NCBI RefSeq assembly: GCF_009766085.1
Contig: NZ_LMUF01000018.1
Coordinates: 1 to 34,271 of the forward strand
DNA length: 34,271 nt
Direction: 5' to 3'
From: Burkholderia sp. S171
Lineage (GTDB): Bacteria; Pseudomonadota; Gammaproteobacteria; Burkholderiales; Burkholderiaceae
Positions 34,091 to 34,271 of the stretch are shown in pieces. Position 1 is the stretch's first letter. Each line of letters starts with the position of its first letter. Made by a program: the position numbers and the translations under genes. Below the pieces are notes generated by a model. That model ran no database searches and was not told the DNA's origin. It saw only the letters and a list, made by a program, of their open reading frames with translations.

Positions 34091-34271
34091 GTTTCGCTCG
34101 CGCCGGTGGACGGGGGGGCGGTTCTGAAGGTGGTGGTTTGGGGTCAGTGCTGGGGTGGTGCTTTCGGCGGTGGTGGTCTGCGAGAGTCGGATTTTCTCTT
34201 TATCACTATTAGCCACTGCGCGTGGCGGCGCGTCATTTCTTTTATATGAACGTCCCCGTTTGCGCCAGGGT
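34091..34271. other. Terminal G-rich intergenic stretch
   Basis: No gene is supported. The plus strand is unusually G-rich here, with runs of seven G (34112-34118), four G (34140-34143) and four G (34152-34155) among many GGTGG units. A G-quadruplex is conceivable, but so is plain low complexity. Confidence 0.4.

Noticed and set aside
34105..34190. A G-quadruplex element at the right end
   Set aside because: Only three clear G-runs of four or more are present within unevenly spaced GGTGG units. This was noted as G-rich sequence but not called as a structural element.

Overview
The window looks like a chromosomal segment of a GC-rich betaproteobacterium of the Burkholderia group (Paraburkholderia/Caballeronia-like). 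The signs are the Burkholderia-type trimeric porin, the style of the ABC transporters, a double-length UvrA, and close agreement of one amidase with the known proteobacterial biuret hydrolase sequence. Nothing pins the species. No rRNA, tRNA or CRISPR array was seen.

Left third (1 to about 9,650): an accessory patchwork with visibly lower and more variable GC. It holds the edge of a membrane protein, an IS630-type transposase tail abutting a beheaded LysE-type exporter, an APH/RdoA-like kinase, two acyltransferase-3 membrane enzymes, a small secreted protein, a class D beta-lactamase, an orphan contractile sheath plus tube pair related to extracellular contractile injection systems, and a frameshifted tyrosine-integrase remnant. 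It reads as a decayed island.

Centre (about 9,730 to 17,343): the most interesting unit. A candidate sigma-54 promoter and a long palindromic operator precede an operon encoding a BMP-family substrate-binding protein, two permeases, a biuret hydrolase (BiuH) with its full catalytic triad, the double ATPase, a second cysteine hydrolase resembling triuret hydrolase (TrtA), a small AtzH/HpxZ-like protein and a GntR/FCD regulator. I read this as an uptake-plus-hydrolysis pathway for urea oligomers: triuret to carboxybiuret to biuret to allophanate, releasing ammonia. Allophanate hydrolase is not in the window. A porin follows in convergent orientation.

Right-centre (18,652 to 27,131): a minus-strand dppBCDF-A-like peptide transporter operon ends in a CocE/S15-type hydrolase. 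A LysR regulator is divergent from it, and a clear LysR-type inverted repeat lies just upstream of a candidate dppB promoter.

Right end (27,132 to 34,271): a 1,945-residue tandem UvrA behind a perfect CTGT-N8-ACAG SOS box, a convergent cyanase gene (cynS), and an ACT-domain protein. Cyanase, biuret hydrolase and the triuret hydrolase-like enzyme all handle urea-derived nitrogen, but cynS lies about 16 kb from the biuret operon and co-function is only a possibility.
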